In this document: positions 55,241 to 59,834 of the stretch, piece by piece | Layout of the letters: each line of letters opens with the position of its first letter | Numbering within the stretch: the first letter of the stretch is position 1 | The notes under the pieces: generated by a model | Told to the model about the DNA's origin: nothing | The model's input: only the letters and a program-made list of their open reading frames with translations | The model's database searches: none | Assembly (NCBI GenBank): GCA_022579005.1 | Contig: MU401676.1 | Coordinates: forward strand, 1 to 59,834 | Length of the DNA: 59,834 bases | From: Poronia punctata | Lineage: Eukaryota; Ascomycota; Sordariomycetes; Xylariales; Xylariaceae | Reading direction: 5' to 3' | Program-made: the position numbers and the translations under genes

Positions 55241-58200
55241 TAATAAGTCTTAATTAACTATAAACTTTTATAGCTATATAAAACTTGCTAAAAGAAGTCC
55301 TTATAACTTCTTTTTTTTTTTAATTAATTAAGTTAACATAGTACTATAAATAGTAACGTGTTATAATTATATTAACCCTTAGCTAGACTAATACTAATTA
55401 GTAGTTAAATTAGCAACTATAAAAAAGCAAAGTTTAAAAACAAAGACTATTGTTGCACTTGCTTTTAACTTAACTTAAAGTTGCTTTAGCTTTATATTGC
55501 TTTTAAAAACTACTTTAAGTAAAGTGCTAAATAGAAAATTTAAATTAAATTGCTTTAATAACTTTTTAGTAAAATTATAGTACGCAAGAAAAGCTAATGC
55601 AAAATTATAATATATGTTTTATAGGTTATTTAATAATAAGACAAAAGATAGTAAGCATTTTTACTACTATAATTAACTTATAGCTAATTTAAAAACTAAT
55701 TAGTATTGATTTATAATAGTATTATTATTAAATTTTAATTTTAGTAGTTACTTTAGATTTAATTTAAAAAAGCAACTATAATAAGAAGCTTATTAATTTT
55801 AATAGCCCCTTTTTTGTTTTAAAAACGCTTATAACATAAACTTAGATTAGGCTAGAATATTTAAAAACACTAAGATAGCTATATACTTTTTTTAATAGCA
55901 TATTGTTCTTAAACTTTAAGAAAATAAAGAAATTAACCTTAAAATAGCAATAAAAAATAAGCTAAATATATACGTTTTAATAAAGATAATTAAGTACTTG
56001 TATATATTTTTTAATAGCAAAGATTTTTTATAAGCTGTTTAAAAAGATTTTAAAAGATAGATATATTAGAATTTTAACATATTAGTATATATAATTTAAC
56101 ATATGTTATTGCTAATGTTATAGCAAAAAGGGCTTAATAATACTTTAGCAAATCTTTAAACTTTTATAAGTAACTATTTAGTTGCTATTATTTTTAGTAA
56201 CGTAACTATTAAAAGACTTTAATACTTTTTTTTAGTTTTATTGTTTAAAAAAGAAGTACTTAGAATAACCTTTTTGTTTAACTTTAATAATAAAAAGTTT
56301 ATATAACAATATATGTTTAAATTATAATTAATTTAAAAAGTACTAGTAACTAATTAGAAAGCTTAGGCTTTTTAAGCTTTTTAAGCTTTTTAAAGTACTT
56401 AACCTGCTTTTTAACTTTTTTTAACCTTTTAAGCATTATAAGCTATATAGGCTACATATACTTTATATACTTTTAAGCGCTTATAACTAAAAAATCTTTT
56501 ACTTGCTAGTAAGCTAGTTATACTTTAATAGCAAGCTGCTTTTACTTAAGTTGTTAAGTATAAAAACGTTTTAACTTTGTACTTAAATTTGCAAAGATTT
56601 AACTATGTTTTGCTTTATAATTTACTTTTAATACGTTTAATAAATAATACTTTTTTTACTTTTAAAAAGATTGCTATATTTGCAAAAATATAGTAAAAGG
56701 ACTAAAATTATATAAGCAAGCTTTATAACTTATTATATAACAAAGTACAAATTTTTATTAATGTGTGCTGCTAAATTAAAATAATAAAAAACTAGTATTA
56801 GGCTATATTTTTAATAATTTTTAACAAACGCGCTAAGCAGTACTTTATATAGCAAATTAGCTTTAATAAGTTATAAATAAAAATATATTTTAAGTTAGAT
56901 TTATATTTTAACAATACTATAAATTAGTTTTAATACTTTACTAATTAAATAATAATTACGTACTAAAATATTTATAAAAAAAACTTAAATAAAACCTTTA
57001 TAAAAGCTTTTAACCTTATAATTAATAAGATTATAAAAGCTTAGCAAGTACTTAGCGCTGCATATTAAAGTAAAATTTACTTAGTAATAAACGTAGTATA
57101 CGCGTACAAAAGTGTATTTAAGTTTAATATAGCACTTATTTACTAAAAGCTAATGTTTAAAGGTTTGTTTTTTAACTTTTAAGCATGTTTATAAGTAGCA
57201 AATAATAGCAAAAGTAGTACTATATTTTATATAAATTATAAGTATAATAATTATAGTTATAATAAAAATAATTTAATATTATATTGCTTTAGTTTTAAAA
57301 GCAAATTAAACTTATTAAAACGAAAGTATAAGTACTTTGTATATAAAAAAGATAGTTGTTTTTTAACTAATTATTTAATTAAAAAACAACGTAAAATAAA
57401 ACGCTAGTTTTTTATTATATATAAAACAATTTATAGCTATAAACTAAATATTAAAATATTTTTTTAATATTTAATAAATATAAAAGGTATTTTTAAAACC
57501 GTTTTAGATTTAAACTATAAACAAGATAGAATTAATAATAAAACAGCAAAGAAATTTATTTAATTTTTAATAAACGCTATATATATATATTGCGTTATAA
57601 GTAAAAATATATAGCAATTTAAAGCTAAAACGCTAGCAAATTAATTTGTTTTAAAAGATTTATATAAAGTAAAATACTAAAGTAAATTATAAGATATAGG
57701 TGCTTTTAACTATTTAACAGTTAAAAAAGCGTAATTAAAAGCATATTTACGCTTAAATTTAAAAGTAAATATAATATAAAAACTAAGCAAAGTTTGTATT
57801 AAATTTAATAGTAGCAGTATTATTAAAAGTATTAGCACAATTTAAATACAAAACCTTTTTAAAACAACTATATATTACGTTTTAAATACGTTTACTTTTT
57901 TTTTATTTTTGCTATATAACGCTAACTACGTTAGTGCTTATTTTAATAATATTAAAAATATTATTATTTAAAGCAATAGCAATATAATATTAGTTATTTG
58001 CAAATAAAAATATTTGTTTTTTAATATATACTTTAGCAAAATAATTACGTATTTTACTAAAACTAAGTTATGCTAGCTTTATAAACAATTTAAGTACTTT
58101 AAAGCAGCAAAACTAAAGCAAATGTTAACTATAGCAAGTTATAAAGTAAATTATTTTATTTTAAAAAAAATTTAAAAATTTTGCTATTATTGCTAAACGT

Positions 58201-59834
58201 ATAACTTAGCGCTAAAACGCTTTAAATTTACTTTAAAAAATAATTATAAATTTAATTATAAAATTATTGTTAACGTAGTTTAAATTAATAAAAAACAAGT
58301 TTTTTATATTATTAATTTAGCTACGTTATTTTAAGCTACAACTTTTATTTAAACAATAAAAGCATATAAAGCGTAAAATATACTTTATAAGTGCTAAATT
58401 AATATTTATTAAAGACTGCTTAATTATATAGTGTATAACTTTAGTATTAACTTTGCTTTAAAAAAGTTTTAAACTAGTGCTAGGATTATAGAAATTATAT
58501 ATAAAAAGATGCTTATTAAAGCATATTAAGCACTTAGTAAGATTAAACGCGCATATGCCCTTTTATACTATGCTTTTAATATAATTAAAAAAAAGATTAG
58601 CTATTAAAATAATAATAAATTAATTTTATAAATAGTAATAAAAGCTTTTAATAATACTGCAAAACCTAATAGATTAATACTTATTTTATTAGTATTTAGT
58701 ACTTATTTATAAATTAATTATAATTTGCTACTGTTACCTAAAATTATTTAGCGTATAAAAGCTATTTAAAAGGCTATAAAAGCTATTTAAAATAAAAAAG
58801 CAAAAGCAAACATATTGCGTACGTTTAACACTTAAAATAGCTTTAATTTACTTTTTATTTTTATTTTTTTTTTATAAAGTAAAGTTTTTGTTTAGCAAAA
58901 AAAGTAAAAATAAAATAGTTTCTTTAAGGTTTAAGCAATTAAAAGCAAAAATATTATTATTAACATAGTTAACAAACTAATAAAGTTTTATTACATATAA
59001 GTAAAACTATATTAACGCATAAACAAATTTTTAGCAAACGTAAACTAAATTAACTATAAAGCAAGTATAAATTAAAATATACTTTTAGTAAAAGTAAAAA
59101 ACTTATAACCTTTTACTACTTTAGCAGTTATTTGCTGCCTTTGCAAAAAACTAAAAAAAAGCAAAACAATAATTATTATATTATAGTACTTTTTAATAAT
59201 ATAATTTAAGTACGTAATAGTACTAAAAATATACTTAAACGCAAAAAAAAAAGCGGATTTTTAATTATTGTTAAAGTTATAAGATAAAAGCATTATTTTT
59301 ACTTTTAGTTTACCTTTTAAAAAATTTAACGCTTTAAAAATTAATAATTTTTTAAGCATAGGAATATTTAAGTTTGTTTGTTTTAACCTTAAAATGCACT
59401 TAAATATTAAGCTATTTTTATTTTAAATAGTATATAAAATTAAAAGCAAAACTACTTAACTTTATAAAAAATTGCAACTAGTAGTTTAAAGCTATAATAA
59501 CTATAAAAAAAAGATAGTTTTATATTAGGCTTTAACTATTTAATAAATAAGTTAACAAGTTATATTTATACTTGTACTGTTTTTAATTTAAAACTATAAT
59601 GCTTATAGTAAGCTAAAAAATATTATATAAGTATATATATAGTTAAAAAATATTTTTTTTTATATTATATATATACGTTTACTTATTAAACTTAAAAAAA
59701 AGTATTTTAAAAGTATTATTTTTTAGTTACTTTGCTTTCTTTATAGTTTAGCTAAATTTAGTTTGTATTAGTTTTAAACTTATTATAAACACTACTAAAA
59801 TTAACTTAAAATAGTAATATTAACTTATAACTTT
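55005..59834 (+). mobile_element. RIP-degraded LTR-type element, right copy (inverted relative to 1-2507; runs off the window)
   Basis: Starts with TGTTAGAATC at 55005. As far as about 57520 it is the inverted counterpart of 2507-1: the two edges, the TATATAAAGAGTACGCG segment near 55180, and the AGCTTTTTAAGC-rich part near 56360-56420 all correspond in order and distance. From 57520 to the window end the sequence has no counterpart here because the left copy is cut off by the window start. No frame is open and no protein motif could be recovered. Confidence 0.65.

Noticed and set aside
42300..59834. Centromere or telomere
   Set aside because: AT-richness and repeats fit, but there are no telomeric TTAGGG repeats and a centromere cannot be told from sequence alone.

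Overview
The window is a piece of a filamentous ascomycete genome (Pezizomycotina, probably Sordariomycetes; this assignment is inferred). The evidence is short introns of about 50-100 bases with GTAWGT-type donors, a glucose-repressible Grg-1/CCG-1 gene, a fungal Rtt109, a DUF1996 gene, and very AT-rich blocks whose decay fits repeat-induced point mutation (RIP). It has two compartments: a gene island of balanced composition at about 4.2-42.3 kb, and nearly C/G-free repeat blocks on both sides (1-4.15 kb and 42.3-59.8 kb).

The left AT-rich block holds part of an LTR-type element on the minus strand (1-2507). Next to it is a Ty1/Copia polymerase relic on the plus strand (about 2530-4030). Its reverse transcriptase and RNase H signatures can still be read in one frame once C-to-T and G-to-A changes are allowed for. 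The right block holds several minisatellites (44.15, 45.24, 46.4, 48.54 and 49.4 kb). From 55005 on it holds an inverted second copy of the element seen at 1-2507.

The gene island reads, left to right: grg-1; an EBP/EXPERA-domain membrane protein; a secreted type-B carboxylesterase; two lineage-type hypothetical proteins, one very Gln/Pro-rich; and a LAT-type amino-acid permease. Next come three nuclear genes for mitochondrial translation within about 9 kb: leucyl-tRNA synthetase, the release-factor glutamine methyltransferase Mtq1 and the mitoribosomal protein MRPL15/mL57. RTT109 lies among them and is divergent from MRPL15. A polytopic membrane protein, tRNA-Ala(AGC), a broken DUF1996 secreted-protein gene, a small basic hypothetical protein, an FHA-domain protein kinase, a membrane-anchored S33-type peptidase and a stand-alone RNase H follow. 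The RNase H gene stops close to the AT-rich border. A frameshifted C-terminal scrap of a GMC oxidoreductase lies between MTQ1 and RTT109.

Housekeeping genes sit in the centre of the island. The broken, orphan and signalling-type genes lie mostly towards its right side. I see no secondary-metabolite cluster, CRISPR array or prokaryotic feature. Exon boundaries were inferred by eye from reading frame, splice signals and family conservation, not from transcripts.
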